DNA of 64,000 nucleotides. Source: Nemertoderma westbladi (Eukaryota; Xenacoelomorpha; Nemertodermatida; Nemertodermatidae). The stretch is from contig JAUCBJ010006959.1 of assembly GCA_032718475.1 (NCBI GenBank), forward strand, positions 1 through 64,000, read 5' to 3'. This document shows positions 21,840 through 34,460 of this stretch, in pieces. A model generated the notes under the pieces. That model saw only the letters and a list, made by a program, of their open reading frames with translations, was not told where the DNA came from and did not search any database. Numbering within the stretch: the first letter of the stretch is position 1; each line of letters opens with the position of its first letter. The position numbers were made by a program, and so were the translations under genes.

Positions 21840-24800
21840 CCTGGTAACTTGTGGTGGAAGCCATGGTTGGTAAATCTGGTAATCAATTACATGTCAGTTT
21901 CTTTTGACCTGGTAACTTTGTGGTGGTAGCCACGGCTGGTAAATCTGGTAATCAATCACATCACATGTCATTTTCGATTTTCTTTTGACCTGGTAACTTT
22001 GTGGTGGAAGCCATGGTTGGTAAATCTGGTAATCAATTACATGTCAGTTTCTTTTGACCTGGTAACTTTGTGGTGGTAGCCACGGCTGGTAAATCTGGTA
22101 ACCAATCACATGTCATTTACTTTTAACCTGGTAACTTGTGGTGGAAGCCATGGTTGGTAAATCTGGCAATCAATTACATGTCAGTTTCTTTTGACCTGGT
22201 AACTTTGTGGTGGAAGCCATGGCTGGTAAATCTGGTAACCAATCACATGTCATTTACTTTTAACCTGGTAACTTGTGGTGGAAGCCATGGTTGGTAAATC
22301 TGGTAATCAATCACATCACATGTCATTTTCGATTTTCTTTTGACCTGGTAACTTTGTGGTGGAAGCCATGGCTGGTAAATCTGGTAACCAATCACATGTC
22401 ATTTACTTTTAACCTGGTAACTTGTGGTGGAAGCCATGGTTGGTAAATCTGGTAATCAATCACATCACACGTCATTTTCGATTTTCTTTTGACCTGGTAA
22501 CTTTGTGGTGGAAGCCATGGCTAGTAAATCTGGTAATCAATCACATCACATGTCATTTTCGATTTTCTTTTGACCTGGTAACTTTGTGGTGGAAGCCATG
22601 GTTGGTAAATCTGGTAATCAATTACATGTCAGTTTCTTTTGACCTGGTAACTTTGTGGTGGTAGCCACGGCTGGTAAATCTGGTAACCAATCACATGTCA
22701 TTTACTTTTAACCTGGTAACTTGTGGTGGAAGCCATGGTTGGTAAATCTGGTAATCAATTACATGTCAGTTTCTTTTGACCTGGTAACTTTGTGGTGGAA
22801 GCCATGGCTGGTAAATCTGGTAACCAATCACATGTCATTTACTTTTAACCTGGTAACTTGTGGTGGAAGCTATGGTTGGTAAATCTGGTAATCAATTACA
22901 TGTCAGTTTCTTTTGACCTGGTAACTTTGTGGTGGTAGCCACGGCTGGTAAATCTGGTAACCAATCACATGTCATTCACTTTTAACCTGGTAACTTGTGG
23001 TGGAAGCCATGGTTGGTAAATCTGGTAATCAATTACATGTCAGTTTCTTTTGACCTGGTAACTTTGTGGTGGAAGCCATGGCTGGTAAATCTGGTAATCA
23101 ATCACATCACATGTCATTTTCGATTTTCTTTTGACCTGGTAACTTTGTGGTGGAAGCCATGGTTGGTAAATCTGGTAATCAATTACATGTCAGTTTCTTT
23201 TGACCTGGTAACTTTGTGGTGGTAGCCACGGCTGGTAAATCTGGTAACCAATCACATGTCATTTACTTTTAACCTGGTAACTTGTGGTGGAAACTATGGT
23301 TGGTAAATCTGGTAATCAATTACATGTCAGTTTCTTTTGACCTGGTAACTTTGTGGTGCTAGCCACGGCTGGTAAATCTGGTAACCAATCACATGTCAAT
23401 TTCTTTTGACCTGGTAACTTGTGGTGGAAGCCATGGTTGGTAAATCTGGTAATCAATTACATGTCAGTTTCTTTTGACCTGGTAACTTTGTGGTGGTAGC
23501 CACGGCTGGTAAATCTGGTAATCAATCACATCACATGTCATTTTCGATTTTCTTTTGACCTGGTAACTTTGTGGTGGAAGCCATGGTTGGTAAATCTGGT
23601 AATCAATTACATGTCAGTTTCTTTTGACCTGGTAACTTTGTGGTGGTAGCCACGGCTGGTAAATCTGGTAACCAATCACATGTCATTTACTTTTAACCTG
23701 GTAACTTGTGGTGGAAGCCATGGTTGGTAAATCTGGCAATCAATTACATGTCAGTTTCTTTTGACCTGGTAACTTTGTGGTGGAAGCCATGGCTGGTAAA
23801 TCTGGTAACCAATCACATGTCATTTACTTTTAACCTGGTAACTTGTGGTGGAAGCCATGGTTGGTAAATCTGGTAATCAATCACATCACATGTCATTTTC
23901 GATTTTCTTTTGACCTGGTAACTTTGTGGTGGAAGCCATGGCTGGTAAATCTGGTAACCAATCACATGTCATTTACTTTTAACCTGGTAACTTGTGGTGG
24001 AAGCCATGGTTGATAAATCTGGTAATCAATCACATCACACGTCATTTTCGATTTTCTTTTGACCTGGTAACTTTGTGGTGGAAGCCATGGCTAGTAAATC
24101 TGGTAATCAATCACATCACATGTCATTTTCGATTTTCTTTTGACCTGGTAACTTTGTGGTGGAAGCCATGGTTGGTAAATCTGGTAATCAATTACATGTC
24201 AGTTTCTTTTGACCTGGTAACTTTGTGGTGGTAGCCACGGCTGGTAAATCTGGTAACCAATCACATGTCATTTACTTTTAACCTGGTAACTTGTGGTGGA
24301 AGCCATGGTTGGTAAATCTGGTAATCAATTACATGTCAGTTTCTTTTGACCTGGTAACTTTGTGGTGGAAGCCATGGCTGGTAAATCTGGTAACCAATCA
24401 CATGTCATTTACTTTTAACCTGGTAACTTGTGGTGGAAGCTATGGTTGGTAAATCTGGTAATCAATTACATGTCAGTTTCTTTTGACCTGGTAACTTTGT
24501 GGTGGTAGCCACGGCTGGTAAATCTGGTAACCAATCACATGTCATTCACTTTTAACCTGGTAACTTGTGGTGGAAGCCATGGTTGGTAAATCTGGTAATC
24601 AATTACATGTCAGTTTCTTTTGACCTGGTAACTTTGTGGTGGAAGCCATGGCTGGTAAATCTGGTAATCAATCACATCACATGTCATTTTCGATTTTCTT
24701 TTGACCTGGTAACTTTGTGGTGGAAGCCATGGTTGGTAAATCTGGTAATCAATTACATGTCAGTTTCTTTTGACCTGGTAACTTTGTGGTGGTAGCCACG

Positions 24801-24880
24801 GCTGGTAAATCTGGTAACCAATCACATGTCATTTACTTTTAACCTGGTAACTTGTGGTGGAAACTATGGTTGGTAAATCT
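21840..24880. repeat. higher-order duplication, 1570-bp period
   Basis: Within the satellite, the order of variant units from about 21840 to 23310 is repeated at about 23410-24880 with a constant 1570-base offset. Matching landmarks are the variant beginning at 22422 and again at 23992, 22995 and 24565, and the aaactatgg variant near 23290 and 24860. Confidence 0.85.
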
Positions 24881-27800
24881 GGAAATCAATCACATCACAT
24901 GTCATTTTCGATTTTCTTTTGACCTGGTAACTTTGTGGTGGAAGCCATCGTTGGTAAATCTGGTAATCAATCACATGTCATTTTCTTTTGACCTGGTAAC
25001 TTTGTGGTGGAAGCCATGGTTGGTAAATCTGGTAATCAATCACATGTCATTTTCATTTGACCTGGTAACTTTGTGGTGGATAAGCCATTGTTGGTAAATC
25101 TGGTAATCAATCACATCACATGTCATTTTCGATTTTCTTTTGACCTGGTAACTTTGTGGTGGAAGCCATGGTTGGTAAATCTGGTAATCAATTACATGTC
25201 AGTTTCTTTTGACCTGGTAACTTTGTGGTGGTAGCCACGGCTGGTAAATCTGGTAACCAATCACATGTCATTTACTTTTGACCTGGTAACTTGTGGTGGA
25301 AACCATGGTTGGTAAATCTGGTAATCAATCACATCACATGTCATTTTCGATTTTCTTTTGATCTGGTAACTCTGTGGTGGAAGCCATGGTTGGTAAATCT
25401 GGTAATCAATCACATCACATGTCATTTTCTTTTGACCGGGTAACTTTGTGGTGGAAGCCATGGTTGGTAAATCTGGTAATCAATCACATGTCCTATTCCT
25501 TTGACCTGAACTTTATGGTGGAAGCCATGGTTGGTAAATCTGGTAATCAATCACATGTCATTTTCTTTTGACCTTGTAACTTTGTGGTGGAAACCATGGT
25601 TGGTAAATCTGGTAATCAATCACATGTCCTACAGTATTCCTTTGACCTGGTAACTTTATGGTGGAAGCCATGGTTGGTAAATCTGGTAATCAATCACATT
25701 ACATGTCATTTACTTTTAACCTGGTAACTTTGTGGTGGAAGCCATGGTTGGTAAATCTGGTAATCAATCACATCACATGTCATTTACTTTTAACCTGGTA
25801 ACTTTGTGGTGGAAGCCATGGTTGGTAAATCTGGTAACCAATCACATGTCATTTAATTTTAACCTGGTAACTTGTGGTGGAAGCCATGGTTGGTAAATCT
25901 GGTAATCAATCGATTGTCCTACAGTATTCCTTTGGACTGGTAACTTTGTGGTGGAAGCAATAATGTGTAAATCTGCTAATCAATCACATGTCCTATTCCT
26001 TTGACACGGTAACTTTGTGGTGGAAGCCATGGTTGGTAAATCTGGTAATCAATCATATTTCCTACAGTATTGCTTTGACCTGGTAACTTTGTGGTGGAAG
26101 CCATGGTTGGTAAATCTGGTAATCAATCACATGTCAATTTCTTTTGACCTGGTAACTTGTGGTGGAAGCCATGGTTGGTAAATCTGGTAATCAATTACAT
26201 GTCAGTTTCTTTTGACCTGGTAACTTTGTGGTGGTAGCCACGGCTGGTAAATCTGGTAACCAATCACATGTCATTTACTTTTAACCTGGTAACTTGTGGT
26301 GGAAGCCATGGTTGGTAAATCTGGTAATCAATTACATGTCAGTTTCTTTTGACCTGGTAACTTTGTGGTGGAAGCCATGGCTGGTAAATCTGGTAACCAA
26401 TCACATGTCATTTACTTTTAACCTGGTAACTTGTGGTGGAAGCCATGGTTGGTAAATCTGGTAATCAATCACATCACATGTCATTTTCGATTTTCTTTTG
26501 ACCTGGTAACTTTGTGGTGGAAGCCATGGCTGGTAAATCTGGTAACCAATCACATGTCATTTACTTTTAACCTGGTAACTTGTGGTGGAAGCCATGGTTG
26601 GTAAATCTGGTAATCAATCACATCACATGTCATTTTCGATTTTCTTTTGACCTGGTAACTTTGTGGTGGAAGCCATGGCTGGTAAATCTGGTAATCAATC
26701 ACATCACATGTCATTTTCGATTTTCTTTTGACCTGGTAACTTTGTGGTGGAAGCCATGGTTGGTAAATCTGGTAACCAATCACATGTAATATACTTTTAA
26801 CCTGGTAACTTGTGGTGGAAGCCATGGTTGGTAAATCTGGTAATCAATTACATGTCAGTTTCTTTTGACCTGGTAACTTTGTGGTGGAAGCCATGGCTGG
26901 TAAATCTGGTAACCAATCACATGTCATTTAATTTTAACCTGGTAACTTGTGGTGGAAGCCATGGTTGGTAAATCTGGTAATCAATTACATGTCAGTTTCT
27001 TTTGACCTGGTAACTTTGTGTTGGTAGCCACGGCTGGTAAATCTGGTAACCAATCACATGTCATTTACTTTTAACCTGGTAACTTGTGGTGGAAGCCATG
27101 GTTGGTAAATCTGGTAATCAATTACATGGTCAGTTTCTTTTGACCTGGTAACTTTGTGGTGGAAGCCATGGCTGGTAAATCTGGTAACCAATCACATGTC
27201 ATTTACTTTTAACCTGGTAACTTGTGGTGGAAGCCATGGTTGGTAAATCTGGTAATCAATCACATCACATGTCATTTTCGATTTTCTTTTGACCTGGTAA
27301 CTTTGTGGTGGAAGCCATAGTTGGTAAATCTGGTAATCAATTACATGTCAGTTTCTTTTGACCTGGTAACTTTGTGGTGGTAGCCACGGCTGGTAAATCT
27401 GGTAACCAATCACATGTCATTTACTTTTAACCTGGTAACTTGTGGTGGATGCCATGGTTGGTAAATCTGGTAATCAATTACATGTCAGTTTCTTTTGACC
27501 TGGTAACTTTGTGGTGGAAGCCATGGCTGGTAAATCTGGTAACCAATCACATGTCATTTACTTTTAACCTGGTAACTTGTGGTGGAAGCCATGGTTGGTA
27601 AATCTGGTAATCAATCACATCACATGTCATTTTCGATTTTCTTTTGACCTGGTAACTTTGTGGTGGAAGCCATAGTTGGTAAATCTGGTAATCAATTACA
27701 TGTCAGTTTCTTTTGACCTGGTAACTTTGTGGTGGTAGCCACGGCTGGTAAATCTGGTAACCAATCACATGTCATTTACTTTTAACCTGGTAACTTGTGG

Positions 27801-28200
27801 TGGAAACTATGGTTGGTAAATCTGGTAATCAATCACATCACATGTCATTTTCGATTTTCTTTTGACCTGGTAACTTTGTGGTGGAAGCCATTGTTGGTAA
27901 ATCTGGTAATCAATCACATGTCATTTTCTTTTGACCTGGTTACTTTGTGGTGGAAGCCATGGTTGGTAAATCTGGTAATCAATCACATGTCATTTTCTTT
28001 TGACCTGGTTACTTTGTGGTGGAAGCCATTGTTGGTAAATCTGGTAATCAATCACATGTCATTTTCTTTTGACCTGGTAACTTTGTGGTGGAAGCCATTG
28101 TTGGTAAATCTGGTAATCAATCACATGTCATTTTCTTTTGACCTGGTTACTTTGTGGTGGAAGCCATGGTTGGTAAATCTGGTAATCAATCACATGTCAT

Positions 28201-28360
28201 GTTTGATCGATTATGCGGGGACTGGTATGGTATAATACATAATTATTGCTCATTGTAACTGTGTAATGGAGTTGTTACCATCTGTACTGCATGCAATATG
28301 CTATTGATCATTTAGTGCGTTTTTGCGAAAATTATAATATACATATCGGTAAAAAAAAAA
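28201..28360 (+). mobile_element. 160-bp poly(A)-tailed insert in the satellite, copy 1
   Basis: A non-satellite segment starting gtttgatcgattatgcgggg and ending in ten A residues interrupts a satellite unit. The 11 bases tcacatgtcat occur both just before it (28190-28200) and just after its A-tail (28361-28371), although a normal unit has them once. This is the hallmark of LINE-type retroposition with an 11-base target-site duplication. Confidence 0.75.
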
Positions 28361-28371
28361 TCACATGTCAT

Positions 28372-31300
28372 TTTCATTTGACCTGGTAACTTTGTGGTGG
28401 ATAAGCCATTGTTGGTAAATCTGGTAATCAATCACATCACATGTCATTTTCGATTTTCTTTTGACCTGGTAACTTTGTGGTGGAAGCCATGGTTGGTAAA
28501 TCTGGTAATCAATTACATGTCAGTTTCTTTTGACCTGGTAACTTTGTGGTGGTAGCCACGGCTGGTAAATCTGGTAACCAATCACATGTCATTTACTTTT
28601 AACCTGGTAACTTGTGGTGGAAACCATGGTTGGTAAATCTGGTAATCAATCACATCACATGTCATTTTCGATTTTCTTTTGACCTGGTAACTCTGTGGTG
28701 GAAGCCATGGTTGGTAAATCTGGTAATCAATCACATCACATGTCATTTTCTTTTGACCGGGTAACTTTGTGGTGGAAGCCATGGTTGGTAAATCTGGTAA
28801 TCAATCACATGTCCTATTCCTTTGACCTGGTAACTTTATGGTGGAAGCCATGGTTGGTAAATCTGGTAATCAATCACATGTCATTTTCTTTTGACCTGGT
28901 AACTTTGTGGTGGAAACCATGGTTGGTAAATCTGGTAATCAATCACATGTCCTACAGTATTCCTTACCTTTGACCTGGTAACTTTATGGTGGAAGCCATG
29001 GTTGGTAAATCTGGTAATCAATCACATCACATGTCATTTACTTTTAACCTGGTAACTTTGTGGTGGAAGCCATGGTTGGTAAATCTGGTAATCAATCACA
29101 TGTCCTACAGTATTCCTTTGACCTGGTAACTTTATGGTGGAAGCCATGGTTGGTAAATCTGGTAATCAATCACATGTCATTTTCTTTTGACCTGGTAACT
29201 TTGTGGTGGAAACCATGGTTGGTAAATCTGGTAATCAATCACATCACATGTCATTTTCTTTTGACCTGGTAACTTTGTGGTGGAAGCCATGGTTGGTAAA
29301 TCTGGTAATCAATCACATGTCATTTTCATTTGACCTGGTAACTTTGTAGTGGAAGCCATGGTTGGTAAATCTGGTAATCAATCACATGTCATTTACTTTT
29401 AAACTGGTAACTTTGTGATGGGAGCCATGGATGGTAAATCTGGTAACCAATCTCATCACATGTGGTTTTCTTTTGACCTGGTAACTTTGTGGTGGAAGCC
29501 ATGGTTGGTAAATCTGGTAATCAATCACATGTCCTATTCCTTTGACCTGGTAACTTTGTGGTGGAAGCCATGGTTGATAAATCTGGTAATCAATCACATG
29601 TCATTTACTTTTAAACTGGTAACTTTGTGATGGGAGCCATGGATGGTAAATCTGGTAATCAATCACATGTCATTTTCATTTGACCTGGTAACTTTGTGGT
29701 GGAAGCCATGGTTGGTAAATCTGGTAATCAATCACATGTCATTTACTTTTAAACTGGTAACTTTGTGATGGGAGCCATGGATGGTAAATCTGGTAATCAA
29801 TCACATCACATGTGGTTTTCTTTTGACCTGGTAACTTTGTGGTGGAAGCCATGGTTGGTAAATCTGGTAATCAATCACATGTCCTATTCCTTTGACCTGG
29901 TAACTTTGTGGTGGAAGAAATTGTTGGTAAATCTGGTAATCAATCACATGTCATTTTCTTTTGACCTGGTAACTTTGTGGTGGAAGCCATGGTTGGTAAA
30001 TCTGCTAATCAATCACATGTCCTATTCCTTTGACCTGGTAACTTTGTGGTGGAAGCCATGGTTGATAAATCTGGTAATCAATCACATGTCAATTTCTTTT
30101 GACCTGGTAACTTGTGGTGGAAGCCATGGTTGGTAAATCTGGTAATCAATCACATGTCATTTTCTTTTGACCTGGTAACCTTGTGGTGGAAACCATGGTT
30201 GATAAATCTGGTAATCAATCACATGTCATTTTCTTTTGACCTGGTAACTTTGTGATGGGAGCCATGGATGGTAAATCTGGTAATCAATCACATGTCCTAC
30301 AGTATTCCTTTGACCTGGTAACTTTGTGGTGGAAGCCATTGTTGGTAAATCTGGTAATCAATCACATGCCATTTACTTTTAACCTGGTGACTTTGTGGTG
30401 GAAGCCATGGTTGGTAAATCTGGTAATCAATCACATGTCAATTTCTTTTGACCTGGTAACTTTGTGGTGGAAACCATGGTTGGTAAATCTGGTAATCAAT
30501 CACATCACATGTCATTTACTTTTAACCTGGTAACTTTGTGGTGGAAGCCATGGTTGGTAAATCAGTAATCAATCACATGTCCTACAGTATTCCTTTGACC
30601 TGGTAACTTTATGGTGGAAGCCATGGTTGGTAAATCTGGTAATCAATCAAATGTCATTTTCTTTTGACCTGGTAACTTTGTGGTGGAAACCATGGTTGGT
30701 AAATCTGGTAATCAATCACATCACATGTCATTTTCTTTTGACCTGGTAACTTTGTGGTGGAAGCCATGGTTGGTAAATCTGGTAATCAATTACATGTCAT
30801 TTACTTTTAAACTGGTAACTTTGTGATGGGAGCCATGGATGGTAAATCTGGTAATCAATCACATCACATGTGGTTTTCTTTTGACCTGGTAACTTTGTGG
30901 TGGAAGCCATGGTTGGTAAATCTGGTAATCAATTACATGTCATTTTCATTTGACCTGGTAACTTTGTGGTGGAAGCCATGGTTGGTAAATCTGGTATCAA
31001 TCACATGTCATTTACTTTTAAACTGGTAACTTTGTGATGGGAGCCATGGATGGTAAATCTGGTAATCAATCACATCACATGTGGTTTTATTTTGACCTGG
31101 TAACTTTGTGGGGGAAGCCATGGTTGGTAAATCTGGTAATCAATCACATGTCCTATTCCTTTGACCTGGTAACTTTGTGGTGGAAGCCGTGGTTGGTAAA
31201 TCTGGTAATCAATCGATTGTCCTACAGTATTCCTTTGGACTGGTAACTTTGTGGTGGAAGCAATAATGGGTAAATCTGCTAATCAATCACATGTCCTATT

Positions 31301-34300
31301 GCTTTGACCTGGTAACTTTGTGGTGGAAGCCATGGTTGGTAAATCTGGTAATCAATCACATGTCAATTTCTTTTGACCTGGTAACTTGTGGTGGAAGCCA
31401 TGGTTGGTAAATCTGGTAATCAATCACATGTCATTTACTTTTAACCTGGTAACTTGTGGTGGAAACCATGGTTGGTAAATCTGGTAATCAATCACATCAC
31501 ATGTCATTTTCGATTTTCTTTTGACCTGGTAACTTTGTGGTGGAAGCCATTGTTGGTAAATCTGGTAATCAATCACATGTCATTTTCTTTTGACCTGGTA
31601 ACTTTGTGGTGGAAGCCATGGTTGGTAAATCTGGTAATCAATCACATGTCATGTTTGATCGATTATGCGGGGACTGGTATGGTATATTACATAATTATTG
31701 CTCATTGTAACTGTGTAATGGAGTTGTTACCATCTGTACTGCATGCAATATGCTATTGATCATTTAGTGCGTTTTTGCGAAAATTATAATATACATATCG
31801 GTAAAAAAAAAATCACATGTCATTTTCATTTGACCTGGTAACTTTGTGGTGGATAAGCCATTGTTGGTAAATCTGGTAATCAATCACATCACATGTCATT
31901 TTCGATTTTCTTTTGACCTGGTAACTTTGTGGTGGAAGCCATGGTTGGTAAATCTGGTAATCAATTACATGTCAGTTTCTTTTGACCTGGTAACTTTGTG
32001 GTGGTAGCCACGGCTGGTAAATCTGGTAACCAATCACATGTCATTTACTTTTAACCTGGTAACTTGTGGTGGAAACCATGGTTGGTAAATCTGGTAATCA
32101 ATCACATCACATGTCATTTTCGATTTTCTTTTGACCTGGTAACTCTGTGGTGGAAGCCATGGTTGGTAAATCTGGTAATCAATCACATCACATGTCATTT
32201 TCTTTTGACCGGGTAACTTTGTGGTGGAAGCCATGGTTGGTAAATCTGGTAATCAATCACATGTCCTATTCCTTTGACCTGGTAACTTTATGGTGGAAGC
32301 CATGGTTGGTAAATCTGGTAATCAATCACATGTCATTTTCTTTTGACCTGGTAACTTTGTGGTGGAAACCATGGTTGGTAAATCTGGTAATCAATCACAT
32401 GTCCTACAGTATTCCTTTGACCTGGTAACTTTATGGTGGAAGCCATGGTTGGTAAATCTGGTAATCAATCACATCACATGTCATTTACTTTTAACCTGGT
32501 AACTTTGTGGTGGAAGCCATGGTTGGTAAATCTGGTAATCAATCACATGACCTACAGTATTCCTTTGACCTGGTAACTTTATGGTGGAAGCCATGGTTGG
32601 TAAATCTGGTAATCAATCACATGTCATTTTCTTTTGACCTGGTAACTTTGTGGTGGAAACCATGGTTGGTAAATCTGGTAATCAATCACATCACATGTCA
32701 TTTTCTTTTGACCTGGTAACTTTGTGGTGGAAGCCATGGTTGGTAAATCTGGTAATCAATCACATGTCATTTTCATTTGACCTGGTAACTTTGTAGTGGA
32801 AGCCATGGTTGGTAAATCTGGTAATCAATCACATGTCATTTACTTTTAAACTGGTAACTTTGTGATGGGAGCCATGGATGGTAAATCTGGTAACCAATCT
32901 CATCACATGTGGTTTTCTTTTGACCTGGTAACTTTGTGGTGGAAGCCATGGTTGGTAAATCTGGTAATCAATCACATGTCCTATTCCTTTGACCTGGTAA
33001 CTTTGTGGTGGAAGCCATGGTTGATAAATCTGGTAATCAATCACATGTCATTTACTTTTAAACTGGTAACTTTGTGATGGGAGCCATGGATGGTAAATCT
33101 GGTAATCAATCACATGTCATTTTCATTTGACCTGGTAACTTTGTGGTGGAAGCCATGGTTGGTAAATCTGGTAATCAATCACATGTCATTTACTTTTAAA
33201 CTGGTAACTTTGTGATGGGAGCCATGGATGGTAAATCTGGTAATCAATCACATCACATGTGGTTTTCTTTTGACCTGGTAACTTTGTGGTGGAAGCCATG
33301 GTTGGTAAATCTGGTAATCAATCACATGTCCTATTCCTTTGACCTGGTAACTTTGTGGTGGAAGAAATTGTTGGTAAATCTGGTAATCAATCACATGTCA
33401 TTTTCTTTTGACCTGGTAACTTTGTGGTGGAAGCCATGGTTGGTAAATCTGCTAATCAATCACATGTCCTATTCCTTTGACCTGGTAACTTTGTGGTGGA
33501 AGCCATGGTTGATAAATCTGGTAATCAATCACATGTCAATTTCTTTTGACCTGGTAACTTGTGGTGGAAGCCATGGTTGGTAAATCTGGTAATCAATCAC
33601 ATGTCATTTTCTTTTGACCTGGTAACTTTGTGGTGGAAACCATGGTTGATAAATCTGGTAATCAATCACATGTCATTTTCTTTTGACCTGGTAACTTTGT
33701 GATGGGAGCCATGGATGGTAAATCTGGTAATCAATCACATGTCCTACAGTATTCCTTTGACCTGGTAACTTTGTGGTGGAAGCCATTGTTGGTAAATCTG
33801 GTAATCAATCACATGCCATTTACTTTTAACCTGGTAACTTTGTGGTGGAAGCCATGGTTGGTAAATCTGGTAATCAATCACATGTCAATTTCTTTTGACC
33901 TGGTAACTTTGTGGTGGAAACCATGGTTGGTAAATCTGGTAATCAATCACATCACATGTCATTTACTTTTAACCTGGTAACTTTGTGGTGGAAGCCATGG
34001 TTGGTAAATCAGTAATCAATCACATGTCCTACAGTATTCCTTTGACCTGGTAACTTTATGGTGGAAGCCATGGTTGGTAAATCTGGTAATCAATCAAATG
34101 TCATTTTCTTTTGACCTGGTAAATTTGTGGTGGAAACCATGGTTGGTAAATCTGGTAATCAATCACATCACATGTCATTTACTTTTAACCTGGTAACTTT
34201 GTGGTGGAAGCCATGGTTGGTAAATCAGTAATCAATCACATGTCCTACAGTATTCCTTTGACCTTGTAACTTTATGGTGGAAGCCATGGTTGGTAAATCT

Positions 34301-34460
34301 GGTAATCAATCAAATGTCATTTTCTTTTGACCTGGTAAATTTGTGGTGGAAACCATGGTTGGTAAATCTGGTAATCAATCACATCACATGTCATTTTCTT
34401 TTGACCTGGTAACTTTGTGGTGGAAGCCATGGTTGGTAAATCTGGTAATCAATTACATGT
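28372..34460. repeat. higher-order duplication, about 3450-bp period
   Basis: The satellite segment following the first poly(A) insert (28372 to about 31650) is repeated after the second insert (31824 to about 34460). Landmark units match at 28582/32034, 29382/32829, 29765/33212 and 30252/33699 (offsets 3452 to 3447), so the copies differ by only a few bases in length. Confidence 0.85.
31653..31812 (+). mobile_element. 160-bp poly(A)-tailed insert in the satellite, copy 2
   Basis: This has the same length as the insert at 28201-28360 and nearly the same sequence (tataatacat there, tatattacat here). The flanking 11-base direct repeats are at 31642-31652 and 31813-31823. It is 3452 bases from copy 1 and in the same place in the higher-order block, so it arose by block duplication, not by a second insertion. 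Confidence 0.8.
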
